Source: Morchella semilibera
Taxonomy: Eukaryota > Ascomycota > Pezizomycetes > Pezizales > Morchellaceae
Assembly (NCBI GenBank): GCA_009192285.1
Contig: CM018603.1
Coordinates: 2,968,588 to 3,032,587, forward strand
DNA: 64,000 nucleotides
Reading direction: 5' to 3'
Below, piece after piece: positions 45,104-57,832 of the stretch. Under the pieces are notes generated by a model. That model did no database searches and was not told the DNA's origin. It saw only the letters and a list, made by a program, of their open reading frames with translations. Numbering within the stretch: position 1 is the stretch's first letter; each line of letters opens with the position of its first letter. A program made the position numbers and the translations under genes.

Positions 45104-46963
45104 GGTTTGTTTCTTTTTTTATTACCCTGGGTGTTGAAGTGCGTAGTGTGTCTACTTAATGGACGAGGACAAGGGAGGAAGATGAGTATTGGGTGGGGCG
45201 GAGAATTGAAGGGGCGGTGGTAGTGTGGTAGGAGAATACTAGTAAGGCGGGGATCTGGCAGGGTTTGGCAGGGGGGCTAGAAAGCAGGAACGTCACCGAA
45301 CGTGGGCGTTAGTAGATATGCTGTGTAGCGGCGCGCCCTACAGTAAGAAATAACCTATCTGGGGGGAGCGATGAGAGCTTGAAGCGCTGATGTTGGTATG
45401 TTGTTTATGGATGTGTTGACAATTGTTTCGCTATTGGTACGAATATGAAATCTTCTGAAACAGCTGCTACCTGAGTTGGTTGGGTTTAAAGAAATCTCTT
45501 CTACTGTCTAGACTAGAACCTTGATATCCCAAACCTTTGATCTCAAGTTCAGGCGATAAAGTTAAGCAATTGGGTAGGAAAGGGGGGTGTGTGATGTATG
45601 ATGATGCGGTGAACCCCCTTCTGAAACGCTGACCACACATTGTTCAGCAAGGATCACAAATTTGCTTTTTTCGAGTTTGGGTCGACCTACCGTCGGTTCG
45701 CATGCAGGAGGATGTGCCTGTCAAGAAAAGATCACAGGGAGTGTGCACGCCACGACCTCTCCGATACCGTCCCAAGCTCTGATAACTAACCACCCGCATA
45801 AGTAAGTATGTGTGTACCTACATGTAGGTACTTTAGGTACATGAACTTTAGGTACAATTAATTTGGGCGCGTGTAGGTCCATCATGATGCAGAAAATACG
45901 CGCCTCAAATTCTCATAAAACAGCCCTAAATTTCTTCAGACTTGCTTACTTTCTACTTGCTAGAGCGTTATGAAACCGGATGCATTGCCCGTTTGATGTT
46001 CATTTGGCTAGGGGGATCCTTACTCCATAAATACATCTACTCTAACTAGAACACCCTGCGGACCCCAGGAAGTGCTTACTGGAAGATTTCCCCATAACCC
46101 AGTGGCTTTCTGGTGCATATATCCCCAGGTGAACGGAACCACATACCTGCATTGGAATTATAATCATATGTGAAAGTGGCGTGGAAGAAAAGGCGACTGT
46201 TGGACAGGGGTTGATAGTGCAGGACTGCCCTTCTAGAAGCTAAATAGAAACAATATCACCGCGCAGCAATCTAAATTCCCGATCACGAAATATGAGACCA
46301 GTACGGAAGGCGTTCTTTGACATCTGCACTGCCGGCGATTTGCGCAAAGTCTATTTTAGAGCGCCAGAGTAGTTTTGCTCGGGCTTAGGCAAACCTGGTA
46401 TATATAGGTAATCCTCCGTCACCTCGGGTTTTGGAATCTCAACACAATCAAGTTAATTGTCTAATCGTGCGAAGGATCAAATAGCTGTAATGCCTACTAC
46501 TACTCGGCTACCTAGGGTAATGGCCTTGAAAGGTAGGAAATATTCTTGACACGAAAGATCAAAGATAAGAAAACTCCGAGGCCTCGTGCTCTTGCTCAAA
46601 AAATGGGAAAAAATATTACTCAGTACTACACTCGCTCGGCGACGGACATGATAGGCGTAGCAAACTCAGCAACGCGCACAAACAAAAATGAGAGCCATAA
46701 TAGGAAAACATAGGATACAGGTAATAGGGACTTAATGATTGCTACTAGAAGTAGAGTGGGGGAAGGTATAAAGTAGAAAAAGAAATGAATGAATAGAAAT
46801 AGTAGCCAATGAATTCCTACCCCCCAACAAAAAAAAATACCGAGGAGAGTACGAATAGTATAGCTAGATCGTTAATTGCCAGCAGAGACAACTCTTTCTC
46901 GTCATCCAATCAATAGCCTTTTGTTTTTTTGAAAAGAATTATTCCTGGTAGCCATGTGAAGAA
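45104..46963. other. Intergenic, promoter of phosducin-like gene and G-beta 3' flank
   Basis: No exon recognised across 1.9 kb. A TACATGTA lies at about 45819. A 14-bp stretch at 46339-46352 is identical to the terminal repeat of the MITE family seen at 3.7 and 58.9 kb. Confidence 0.55.
46339..46352. repeat. Possible solo terminal repeat of the 3.7/58.9-kb MITE family
   Basis: TTTGCGCAAAGTCT is the exact reverse complement of bases in the left terminus of copy 2 (AGACTTTGCGCAAA). No matching opposite end is visible within 120 bp, so it is either an eroded remnant or chance. Confidence 0.35.
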
Positions 46964-48314
46964 CTACCACGCCCAGATTTTGAGCTAAATAAAGGTTAGA
47001 TATCATCTTTAGAAGTAGCCACATTGCCAGACTTACAGTAGAATCCCATGATCCTGTGCACAAACTAATACCATCATTGCTAACCCCTAAGCAACTGACC
47101 CTGTTGTCGTGCCCTGTTAAGGTCCCCACACGCTCACCACGAAGCACATCCCATACCTAGTAGGAAAACACGTTAGCGACTAAAAATACGCAAGATATAG
47201 TAATCTTTATACACAGAAGTATTTAAAGCGTTTCTGGGGGATGCTTGAATAAGTTTAAATACTCACTTTGCACTCAAAATCGTCATATCCTGCAAACAGT
47301 AATCGGCCCGAAACCGAAAACGCAACCGATGTAATACCACACAATATTTGGTCAGACTAAGAAGAGTTCCGGGAATTAGCCCCCCTGGTTGGGAAAAAAT
47401 GTTATAAAAATGAGTGTCCTCACTGAATATGTGTTGAGCTCTCTATCAGCACGAATATCAAACAATCGGCAAGTGGCATCGTCAGAACCAGTCCCAAAAG
47501 CGTTCCCGTCAGGGAAGAACTGAACAGCATTGATATCCGACTCATGCCCAGCAAAGGTTTGAACAGCCTTGCCAGTGCGAATGTCCCAGAGTTTCGCAAA
47601 AGCGTCACAAGCACCAGATACGAATATGTTTTGATTTGTGGGGTTGATGCTAAGACTCATTACGTCCCCAAGGTGATCAGAGAATTCCGTGATCTTGGCA
47701 CCTGTGTCGATATCCCACAGCATACAGGTCATATCTCCGGAGGATGTGAGGATCCTCCTATCGTTGATAAACCTACAGCACGAGAGATAACCAGAGTGCC
47801 CAGAGAGCTCGCGTGCAACACGTGTGGGCCCATCCCTTGAAGAAAGATTGTAAACCGAACAAATATTGTCCAGACCTCCGCATGCAACATAGTTCCCACT
47901 AGGAGCATACGCACAGGTCATTACCCACGACGAGCGGAGAGGGATGGCATGCACTTTATTGGTGGTGTAAGCATCCCAGATGATAAGTTTACCATCCTGT
48001 GAGGCTGACACCAGATGTCTCCTGTCTGTTGACCAATGCATTGCATAAATCTTTGCAAGATGGCCCTTCAATGTCTTTCGGACTTTCATATTGGTACGTG
48101 GCAGGGGCTCCAGAGTCTCTTTCGCCAACTGGCGCACTATAGTTTTGATTAATAGTCAGCCGCGCCATTCTCACTTAAATATAATACGAAACTCAAATCG
48201 CGTATTTTACTCACAATCAGCGTCTGCCAGTTCCTCCTTCTTGATCTTGATTTTTGCTTTGAGCCCCTCAGCCTCTCGCCTAGCAGCAGCGATTCTATCC
48301 TGAATATCAGACAT
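46964..48314 (-). CDS. Heterotrimeric G protein beta subunit (WD40)
   Basis: Seven-bladed WD40 beta subunit (SfaD/GNB-1 type) that pairs with G-gamma in pheromone, growth and development signalling. Exons 48314-48215, 48136-47424, 47356-47267, 47156-47037 and 46984-46964 give 347 residues. The N-terminal coiled coil is [42 protein letters not shown]. Then come [79 protein letters not shown] and the later blades with [98 protein letters not shown]. All seven blades are present and the C-terminal WAW ending is the filamentous-fungus form. A phosducin-like gene lies downstream on the same strand. Confidence 0.96.
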
Positions 48315-49659
48315 GGTTGTATGATGTAGTGGTGTTGGATGATTGAGCGGCGCTGTTCCTCCAGAGGTTGATGAGATGCTCTTGCTTGTCGCGAAAAGAA
48401 GTTAAACCTTTTTGTTTCCAAAGAGATATGTTTGGTAGGGAAAGGCTGAGGGTTTTCTTTTCTTTTCTCTCTCGTTCAAAAAAAAAATTAAAAGTAAAGG
48501 TAGAAGGAGCGAATGGACTATAACGATAACAAAGAACTGAGTAGCACCCCACGAGTTACGCCTCACGAAAAGAAAGATTGACAGTCGTCTTTCAAGACGG
48601 TTTGGTTGGATGAGATTCGGGGAAGGGGAGGGGGTGGGAAGGAGGAAAGGGGATGGGTGGATGGATTGGGAAGTATTGAGAATTTAGCAACTGGTGCGAT
48701 GCAATATTGTCTTGCTTGACACCTAGTGCCTACGGGAAGAGGTAAGGTGAATATGAAAAGGGGAAATTAGCTGGTGTAGGGGTGTCGGTAACGGGGGCTG
48801 CAGTACTCAGTCCTGTCTTGCCGTTGAAGCAAATGTTTCCGACCAGAGATTCTTCTGGAATAGGGAGAGAAGAAGAGGTCGAGGGAAATGGCAGGACAAG
48901 CGAAGAGCAGCAGCTAACGAGGAATGCGGGTAGAAGGCTGAAGGAAGACTGGACGGAGAAGTGTAGGTAGGGTGGGAGAGAGCGGACGGTGTCGCGATGC
49001 AGATGCAAAGGGAGGAGCGAGGTGTGAACGGGCGAATTAGCGACCGGGGAGGATAAAGGGATTCAACAGGCCCACACCTCACCTGTAAGTACTTTAAACG
49101 AAGGCGCGAACTTCTCGCGGTTGTGTAGATCTTACCTGCCAGACTCAAACAGTTTTAGTTAGAAAGTAGGTACATGATTACAATGTCGAGTAGGCAACGG
49201 GTACCACGAACTCTATGTAGCTCTAGGGACTTGCTTGACTTGATCTACAATCTACTCTATGAATACCTTGTGCTTTGCAGCAAGCAAGTAGGCTTGTAGG
49301 CATGTAGGTACTAGCGAATACATATTGACCAACCCGATTAGATCCGGGCTCAACCGATATCCGACATGCCCTCATCTCTTTGAAGCTACATGTATCTCAC
49401 GAAGTGGAGCAGCTGCAGGTATCTTTCCATCTGTGTGTGGGAGTGGGATCGAGTTCGACAAACTACACCGTTGTGGAGCTGAAATAGTAGGTGCCTGGGA
49501 CCTTTCCTTTTCCAACCCCAGCGGGGCATTTTAGCCTCATCGCCATATCCCTGCTTGCGCTTGCGCTTGATCTAGACGAGACCTTTTCCAACCATTTCCA
49601 ACCAAACCTCATCAGTAGTAAAAAAAAAAAAAAGACTCAGCCCACAGCTGGTGGTCGGC
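48315..49659. other. Intergenic between divergent G-beta and deaminase genes
   Basis: Shared promoter region with one TACATGTA (about 49387). Minus-strand ORFs at 48730-49148 have a hydrophobic stretch but overlap in different frames and match no family, so I do not call a gene. Confidence 0.55.
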
Positions 49660-50971
49660 ATGGAGCACTTAGAGGGTTTCTGCAAACAACTACCAAAGAT
49701 TGTTATTTCCCCGCGACGGACTCCGTTTATCAAATATCTAAGCAAGACTAATGAATATTATCATACATAGGAACTTCACGCCCATTTATCGGGAAGTATA
49801 ACTCGCGAGTGCCTCCATGAGATATACAAAAAACGCAAGGAAACAGAGCCCAGTATCAAACTGGAAGATCCTATGATTGTAATTCCGTCAGGAAAAGTTG
49901 ACTATGACATCAAGACATTTGTACGGTTATGTATAACCCTTTTTTTATTATCGTGGCCGGCTAGGGCTTACACTCCCCGGGATCCGAAAGTTCCCTTTAT
50001 TTTCGAACTATATCTACCAACTTTGCAACGACGTTCAAAGTGTCCGATATTCAACCGAACGAGTTCTCCGGGACTTTGAAGCCGACGGTGTTACCTATTT
50101 AGAGCTTCGCACCACTCCCCGAGAATTCAAAGAGAGCGGGCTATCTAAAGAGAAATATATTGAGACTGTCCTCGAGGCCATCGAGCAATATGAAAAAGAT
50201 GGATTAAGGTCTATGAAGACTTTTCTTTTGCTTTCGGTTGATCGGCGGGATTCCTTTCAAAAAGCTATGGAATGCATTGATTTGGCCATTCGTTACAAGC
50301 ATCGGGGTATTGTGGGGGTTGATCTTTGTGGAGATCCCTTGGTTAGTGCAATATGTTACAGGCGAATATTGGGTTCTGACTAGACTGTAGAAAGGTGATG
50401 TTTCGATATTTCGTGAAGTCTTTGCAAAAGCACAAGAAAACGGGCTAGGTGTAACACTCCACTTTGCAGAGGTTGCAAAGACACCAAGCGATGACGAGTT
50501 GCTCACCCTTCTTTCCTTTAAACCGGACAGAATTGGACATGTCATTCATGTTTCGGATGTCATTCGCGCGGAGATATCGAAAAGGAAACTGGCGTTGGAA
50601 CTTTGTATTTCCTGCAACGTACACGCCAAACTGATAACAGGATCCTTCCAAGACCACCATTTCCGGGATTGGTGGGTTGAGAAGAAGTGTCCCCTGATCA
50701 TATGCGTATGTCCCCTCGTCTCTGGCCTAAACAACCTACCATCTCAAAATCTGTTTTCTAACTACATGTACTTGCTCAGACGGATGATGTTGGGGTTTTC
50801 TGTTCACCAATTTCGAACGAGTATGTAATCGTGGCACAGCACTTTGGGTTGACGCGTCTGCAGCTTTGGGAGCTAAGTTTCCAGGCAATTGATCCAATAT
50901 TTGGAGGGGAAGATGAGAAAGTGCGGTTGAGAAACTTGATGCTTTCTTGGCGTGAGGGTAACAAATTGTGA
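49660..50971 (+). CDS. Adenosine/AMP deaminase-like protein (ADAL/MAPDA type)
   Basis: Metal-dependent deaminase of the ADAL group; characterised plant and animal members deaminate N6-methyl-AMP to IMP. Exons 49660-49701, 49771-49920, 49991-50341, 50391-50705 and 50780-50971 give 349 residues. Metal ligands and core motifs are visible: KIELHAHLSGSI (HxH) at the exon 1/2 join, DGVTYLELRTTPRE, GIVGVDLCGDP, VTLHFAEV (catalytic His and Glu region), RIGHVIHVS (HxxH-type), LELCISCN, and ICTDDVGVF (metal-binding Asp pair) across the last splice. The first intron has an unusual donor (GTTATT). Intron 4 contains a TACATGTA. No residue expected for activity appears lost. Confidence 0.93.
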
Positions 50972-51668
50972 GATACTGCCGCGAGTAGTGAGGTTGGGAT
51001 GTTAGTGATTAGCGACGACCTATCTAGTACAATACAAAGCCATTTGTCAGTGTCAGACAGGATAGTATCTAGTCATTAGTTTTTTTGTCGATAGATAGAA
51101 AGTTTCATGGGCTCCATTCTATGGGGGAGTTACTTTGGCATATTTTTTCCTATACAGAACTATAAGCTGTCAGGTACAAAATGATATCGATACAATTTGT
51201 TAATCCGTCAGTGGAACTCAATACAATAGTGACATAGAGTCAGTCAATTCGCTCTATCCCAACCTCACTGCTCGCTGTAGTATTCGATAGTAATATATCG
51301 TTGGCTAATTCCTAATGAACCGCCCGGGTAAATTGGTTTTCTATATAAGCATATTCTCATGACAGCATGCACTAAACGCTAATATTAAGACATACTATAC
51401 CCAGTACACCTACCCCAAGTAACTTCTTTACATTTATAGTGGATGGCTTTCTAAAAGCGCTTAATGGACAGTTTCGCCCAGATTTTATAGTTAAATAACT
51501 TGTACTGTACATTAGGGTTTAATCGAAGTGATAGAAATAACCAATAGCAGATACATTTTATGAAAAGATTGACGAATGACCAGCCTGTCATGTGCACTTG
51601 GCGTCCAAGTAAAAAGGGAAGGGAAAACAGACCACGAATCAATTACATTTCATGATAGCCAAAGGAGA

Positions 51669-51700
<32 letters not shown>

Positions 51701-51732
51701 TACATAAGTACCTTCTCTCCGAAAGAAAGTGA
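50972..51732. other. Intergenic between convergent genes
   Basis: 3' flanks of the deaminase and GTPase genes. A GA microsatellite occupies about 51671-51700. No gene. Confidence 0.6.
51671..51700. repeat. GA microsatellite
   Basis: About fifteen GA units in the 3' flank of the GTPBP1-like gene. Confidence 0.85.
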
Positions 51733-53775
51733 CTAGGTTTCTTTAACCAAAGGGACGGTACTATCATAGTCCAAGGACTTAACTATACCTAGTCCTTTGG
51801 TTCGACCTTCACGGAAGAGGAGCTTATCCCCAACACAGAGAAATTCCCTATATAAATACGAACACACATGAGATGACTGCCAAAAGCCTTGTTTTATGAA
51901 GGGAGTGACTCACGGCCTCTGACAGAACTCAAAAGCGACAATAGCCCTGTCACCTGTACGCATAAGGTCGCGATCGATGTCAATAATTCGGCAAGTCTGG
52001 CTGACGGGGCCGACGTGTAGCATTGCCTGATATTTCGGCTTGATAGTGGTTGCATGCGACAAGATCAAGACTATAGTAAAAACATGTCAACTAAAAATCT
52101 TTATAACCAAACCTAGGATAAGACATACCCTCAGCAACAAAGCGCATATGTGCTTTGGGGGGCACCTCGGATCGAGGCAACACAACCATTCCTTTCCTAA
52201 CTTCTCGCCGCCTGACTTTCTTAAGCGCAAACGAAGCACTTTGACCAGCAGAGCAGACAGGAACAGCTATCCTTTTCCGTTCAATAGATCTGACGGTTGT
52301 TTGTATGAAATTTCCCAGGCTATCCGGCCCGAGTTGAATCGGATCGCCGGCGTGAATCACGCCACTCTTAACGACACCAGAAACCACGGTTCCTACAAAG
52401 GGCACCGAGAAACAGTCATTGACATGGAACTCGAACGATGACTTTGAGTCAAATTTCCCGTGAAACGGCAAGATATTCAAAAACGTCCTGATGTAGTCCA
52501 ATCCTTGACCAGTAACATTTGATACTTGGAAGACCGGGCAAATACGTTCGCTGACAAACTGTTTAGCGGTGTTGACAACATCGGTCCTGCTTTTTATAAA
52601 TATAGGAATTTTGCGTGCACCTGGAGATTTCAAGATTTTTGTAATCTGGGTCATAGTCTGTTCAAGGATCTGCGGGGGGCAGATGTCGATCTTGGTTACT
52701 ACAACGAGGACAGGAACATTCAATGCTAGCGCAATACCGAGATGCTCGCGGGACATGCCAATGAGACCGTTGTTTGCAGCAACCATGAGCATCACATAGT
52801 CCGGAGAGGTTCCTAGTAAACCGAAAACTGTTGTTCGCAAGTACCGTTCGTGACCAGCAAGATCGGTGAAGGATATTACTTTGGCAGAACGATTACCAAT
52901 CTCCTCCCATTTGAGCTTCCGACCTGGATCATTGCTGCCAATTATGTTTGATTCCGAGTCATAACCAAGAATTTCCATCCCTTCACCGAACGGTTAGAAT
53001 TGAAAGAAATTAGTTATTTTGATTCTCATACCAACGGAGCTAGTACGGCCAGACTCGATCTCATGTTTGTGTCTGAATAGATTCACACGGGTCCGTCCTC
53101 GTCCATCATCAAGAGTATTTTTTGTCAATACGCCCAACATGGTAGATTTTCCTGCATCAACTATAAAGTTGCAACTGTTCAGCGGTGTCCGATATTTGAG
53201 GCGCAGATCAAGTATTTACCATTTCCAACTACCGCCACTCGAATTTCAAGCAAATCCTCTAGCGACTCCGGCTGTTTTCGGATTAGTAGCATTGAACTAG
53301 CACCCTTGTCGTCCGATGGTTCCTCTCCATCTAGCCCCAGGTTGTGTGTAATCAATACTGTTATAGATGCCTTGAGCTCTGAGACAGCAGCCTTTAATGA
53401 TTTCATTGCAAGTTCGTACTCTTCTTTGGTAAAACCCATAGGCTCTTCGGTTGCATGGTCAAGTCCTACGTCGAACATTGTCTCGCCCCGTCCTTCCGCA
53501 ATTCTAGAAGCTATGAGCTCTTTGAGCTTGGGACCATTCTCTTCCCGAGGACCAAGGAGAAGCTCTCTCATTCCTACACTGGGTTGGGTATCATCAGAGA
53601 GACCCAATGTCTCAAGAATGCTCAACTCGTCATGCTCATCACTCTTTGTTGTATTGCCACCTGGTTTCCGCAGCCGGGTCTGCTTTTCAACGTAGTCGGC
53701 AAAGTCACTGAGTGCTACCTCACCAGCACGGCGCCTTTCATGTGCTATTTGTTTATCTGCTCGTACGTTCGACAT
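51733..53775 (-). CDS. GTPBP1/GTPBP2-like translational GTPase
   Basis: Cytosolic GTPase of the EF1A superfamily, GTPBP1 group, whose animal members help rescue stalled ribosomes and mRNA turnover. Exons 53775-53220, 53160-53032, 52980-52129, 52070-51914 and 51847-51733 give 602 residues. The P-loop is split by intron 1 ([18 protein letters not shown], about residue 185). G2 region: [15 protein letters not shown]3: [17 protein letters not shown]4: [11 protein letters not shown]. Domain 2 has [32 protein letters not shown] and [18 protein letters not shown]. Domain 3 ends [22 protein letters not shown]. The N-terminal 180 residues are the family-specific extension. G motifs are complete, so it should bind and hydrolyse GTP. 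Confidence 0.94.
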
Positions 53776-54386
53776 GATTTGTTGTCAGGGATTTTTTTTG
53801 TTTTTTTATTGAAGAAGATGTAAGTATGTATGTATGCTGCAATTAGCCGAAGGATTTGGTTTTGGAGGTCTGCAGTATTCGTAGGATCATTGGTCTATGG
53901 GATGAGAGAAATTAGTATGGATAATGAAAGTACTTCATCTTGATAAAGGCAAGGGGTTTGTACCTTTATAGAGGACTCTGGTGGTTTGGAGCGCACCTTT
54001 GTTGAGTCAATCCGACACCATGAGCTTAGTAGGGTATGGGACGAATATGACGCGCTGGGTGCTGGGTGACCCCGCCTGACTCATGCTACTTGTTGTATGT
54101 AGCTTACTGCTCGTGGGCTGAGGCTGCAAATTTCCAACCCCCAGAATGACCACACTTTTCACAATTAAACGATTTTATCTACATTCTCATCGTTTGGTCA
54201 GTAACTTTTTTTCATTTCACTATTTGCTAGAAAGTGGATGAGTGATGGGATATGATGAATCATGATACTGTAAGTGAAGTTGATATAAAGGCCTTGGTAT
54301 CACGTGGCTGGGCAGGCGTTGTTGGTCGCGTTGCACTTGCACCTTAACACGTCCCAAATTCAACTTCCTTAGGAACGCCGCGCACT
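53776..54386. other. Intergenic between divergent GTPase and RAD5 genes
   Basis: Shared promoter region of about 0.6 kb; a T-rich tract follows the GTPase start. No gene seen. Confidence 0.6.
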
Positions 54387-57300
54387 ATGAGCCTCGATTC
54401 TCCCCCGCAAAAGCGTAGACGGTATGCCGAAACTACTACTAGTTTTGACCCAAGCATTTTTACTACTTTCACAGGACAGGAATTGTCTCCGGATATACTA
54501 AAACGATTAGAGGATGTATCAGATGGAGATATGGAGAGAGCCATCAATATGCAAGTTTCCTAGCAAAAAAACTCAAAAAAAAAAGAAAGGAAAGGAACTA
54601 ATAGATTAATACACAGGTACTTCGATGGATCCTGGAAAACCACAGCCGTTCCTCGGCCTTTGTTAACCCTTAGAAATGGAACCCTAGCAGAGTCAATGCC
54701 TGAAAAAAGGTATATCGGCGCTTTTGGTGTCGCTAGCTGGGCAACAAGGAGTGGCACTGGCATCATCTTACATGGGGAATCCGTAAGGATCGAGCGGCAA
54801 AGAAAAGTCTCGCAAATAACTACTATAAAGAAGGCTAGAAAGATAAAGGAAAGGAAAGATATCGTAGTTCGACTCACCAACCCTAAGGGCGAGGAGGTGG
54901 GACGTTTGCCACAAGACACTGCAGCCTTCGTATCCACTCTTATCGACCAGCAGATTTGCTCATTCGAAGGGTTATGTGTATACGCACCGGAGAGAATACG
55001 AACAAACGATACAATTAATATACAATTGAGGTGTTTCATGCTGAGGAGAGGTTTTGAACAAAGAAGTAATGAACCAATTGACGCGACAGATGACGAGAGG
55101 GCGTTGCGCTTAAGACAGGTCACGGTGGCATTGGTGAAACTATTCCAGGAGATAGATCTCCAACCGTCCGTGACAAATATCACTACTACCAAATATAAAA
55201 GAACGAGCATTCTACAAGCTGCTGAGATAGCTGAGCAGTACGAAGTTGCTGAGTCCGAAGGGGCGAGTAGTGAGGTCAAGGACTCTTTAGAAGGAGAAAA
55301 GGAGGAGGGGAAAGAATTGGAGCAGGATCAGCTTGATCAACTATACCGTTTGTAACCTTGAAATATGGTAATAATAACACATCGGCTCTTTCTGACGCCT
55401 TTAACACAGGAAAGGCACAGTTATTTGATTTTGATTACCCTACGGCAGAGCCCGCAGACACATTTGCGATGGACCTTCGCAGGTATCAAAAACAAGCGCT
55501 TCACTGGTTTCTCAACAAGGAGAAGAATATCTCTGAACGAGATAATGAGTCCGAGTCCATGCACCCTTTATGGGAAGAGTATACATGGCCCATAAGGGAC
55601 GAAAATGATATGGCGCTTCCCAACGTCGGTAAAGATAAGTTCTACATCAATCCATATTCTGGTGGACTTTCACTCGAGTTTCCGGACCCACGGCAGGAAC
55701 AAAATTGCTTAGGTGGTATTTTGGCGGATGAGATGGGTCTTGGAAAAACAATTGAGATGTTGAGTCTCATTCATTCCCATAAGTCTGACCGCGCGTGTAC
55801 AACTCTTGTCGTTGCTCCAATGAGTTTGTTATCTCAATGGCAATCAGAAGCAGAGGCAGCCTCAAAGCCTGGTACTCTCAAAACTTTGATCTATTATGAA
55901 AAGAAGATCCCTTTGAAAAATATTTGCAGTTCCGCTACTCCTACTTTGATTATTACGAGTTATGGGACTGTGCTTTCGGAATATGCACAAGGTGGTAATC
56001 AGGGGCTTTTTTCTGTGAAGTTCTTCAGAATTATATTAGATGAGGGGCACCACATTAAGAATAGGTAAATAGATCCATCTCAGGCTCTTGAACTTTATTG
56101 ACATTTGGGAAGATTGAGTAAGACGGCAAGGGCCTGCTATGAGCTTAACGCTAAACACCGCTGGGTTTTAACTGGCACCCCTATAGTCAATCGACTAGAG
56201 GATCTATTCAGCCTTGTCAGATTTTTACGTGTCGAGCCTTGGAGCAATTTCTCTTATTGGAAAACGTTTATCACCGTCCCCTTTGAGGCAAAAGATTTCT
56301 TACGAGCTCTAGACGTTGTTCAGACAGTATTAGAACCACTTGTTCTGAGGAGAACTAAAGAGATGAGAACACCTGATGGAATGCCCTTGGTTCCGTTGCC
56401 ACCAAAGCAAATCATTATCGAGAAGATTATACTTTCAAAGGATGAAAGAGAGGTATATAGTCATCTTCAAAACCGGGCGAAACGGTCTTTTGCGCGTAAC
56501 CTTGAGGCAGGCACGCTCATGAAGTCATACACTAGCATTCTTGCACAAATATTAAGGCTTCGTCAATCATGTTGTCATCCGACACTGGTCCGGACACCAG
56601 AGATCACTGAAGACGACTCAGAGGCCAGTGACGATATAGACTTGAATGAACTCATCGATCGGTTCTCGGATCAAAGCGAAGAAAACTCCAATGCATATGG
56701 CGCAGAAATACTGAAGCAAATTCGGGACGAGGCAGAGCATGAATGCCCAATCTGCTTTTCGGCCCCGATGGATGATATGGCTGTCACTGGGTGCTACCAC
56801 GCGGCATGTAAAGAGTGCTGGATGAATGTGATTGAGGTATATAACACCCCGTTCTTAAGCGATGAATTCTAAGATTTTGGCAGAGGGGCAGAGAGAAGGA
56901 GGAGGTACCAAAGTGTGTCATCTGCCGCGAAGCGATAAATGTGCGGGATCTTTTCGAGGTCATTCGGGAAGACATGCCGCCGCTAGAGATAACCCTTCGG
57001 CGTGTTAGTTCAAAGTCATCAGCAAAAATTGAGGCTTTGATTAAGCAACTAAAGCAGCTCAGAAAGGAGGAGCCAAACACAAAAAGCGCCGTTTTCTCGC
57101 AATTCACATCTTTTCTTGATCTCATTGAGCCTGCGTTAAAAAGGTAAAATTCGCTTCGAATTGTTTATAATTGTCCATGTCTAACACTATTACTAGAGAA
57201 AAAATCCCTTTCTTCCGCTTTGACGGCTCAATGCAGCAGCAACAACGTGCAACTGTCATTAATGTCTTCAAGGCATATGAAGGTGCTGTAGTCCTCTTAA

Positions 57301-57596
57301 TATCTCTCAGATCCGGGGGTGTTGGGCTCAATTTAACGGAGGCTCGGAGGGTTTTCATGATGGACCCGTGGTGGAGTTTTGCCGTGGAGGCTCAGGCAAT
57401 TGATCGGGTTCATAGGATGGGACAGACTCAAGAAGTCATCGTCCATAGGTATATTGTTGAGGGGAGCGTTGAGGAGAGAATGATCAACAAAATACAGGCA
57501 AGGAAACAGTTCATTGCGTCGTCATTAGGGATGATGAATGATGATGAGAGAAGACAGGCTAGGATAGACGACATAAAGGATCTTCTTAATGATTAG
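54387..57596 (+). CDS. RAD5: Rad5: HIRAN-SNF2-RING DNA repair helicase/E3 ligase
   Basis: Post-replication repair factor that polyubiquitinates PCNA and reverses forks. Six exons, 54387-54550, 54617-55347, 55410-56064, 56113-56836, 56884-57143 and 57197-57596, give 977 residues. Intron 1 is GC-AG (GCAAGT donor). A UBA-like N-terminus ([29 protein letters not shown]) precedes the HIRAN domain ([16 protein letters not shown] to about residue 200). The helicase begins near 319 ([18 protein letters not shown]), with Walker [14 protein letters not shown] and Walker B DEGHHIKN. The RING ([26 protein letters not shown] ... CVICREAI, about 728-790) sits between the helicase lobes as in yeast Rad5. 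The second lobe has [21 protein letters not shown] and [12 protein letters not shown]. Apparent stops between ORFs are introns, so the gene is whole. Confidence 0.96.
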
Positions 57597-57832
57597 ACAA
57601 CGCACGCAGGCTTTGAATGAGTATGTATATCTTAGAATTAAATTAGATTATCGGTTCCGAGACCGACACCAACCGATCAGTTGAATACTGAGTGATAACA
57701 TATGCTTATCAGCCTGTCGAGTGATACTTTATGACCCGGTATCTAACATCTTGGCATGCATGCATTGCGGCTCTCCAAACTTTTCCATCTCAGCACTCCC
57801 CCCACCAGCGCACCAAGGCCTTCACACCCACC

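Noticed and set aside
48730-49148. Overlapping minus-strand ORFs with a hydrophobic, signal-peptide-like stretch upstream of the G-beta gene
   Set aside because: Ser/Pro/Leu-rich readings of pyrimidine-rich promoter DNA in several frames at once; no homology recognised.
55320-55420. Apparent stop and frame change within RAD5 between ...DQLYRL and KYGNNN
   Set aside because: A 62-bp GT-AG intron (55348-55409) joins DQLY-RKAQLFDF, the expected family sequence.
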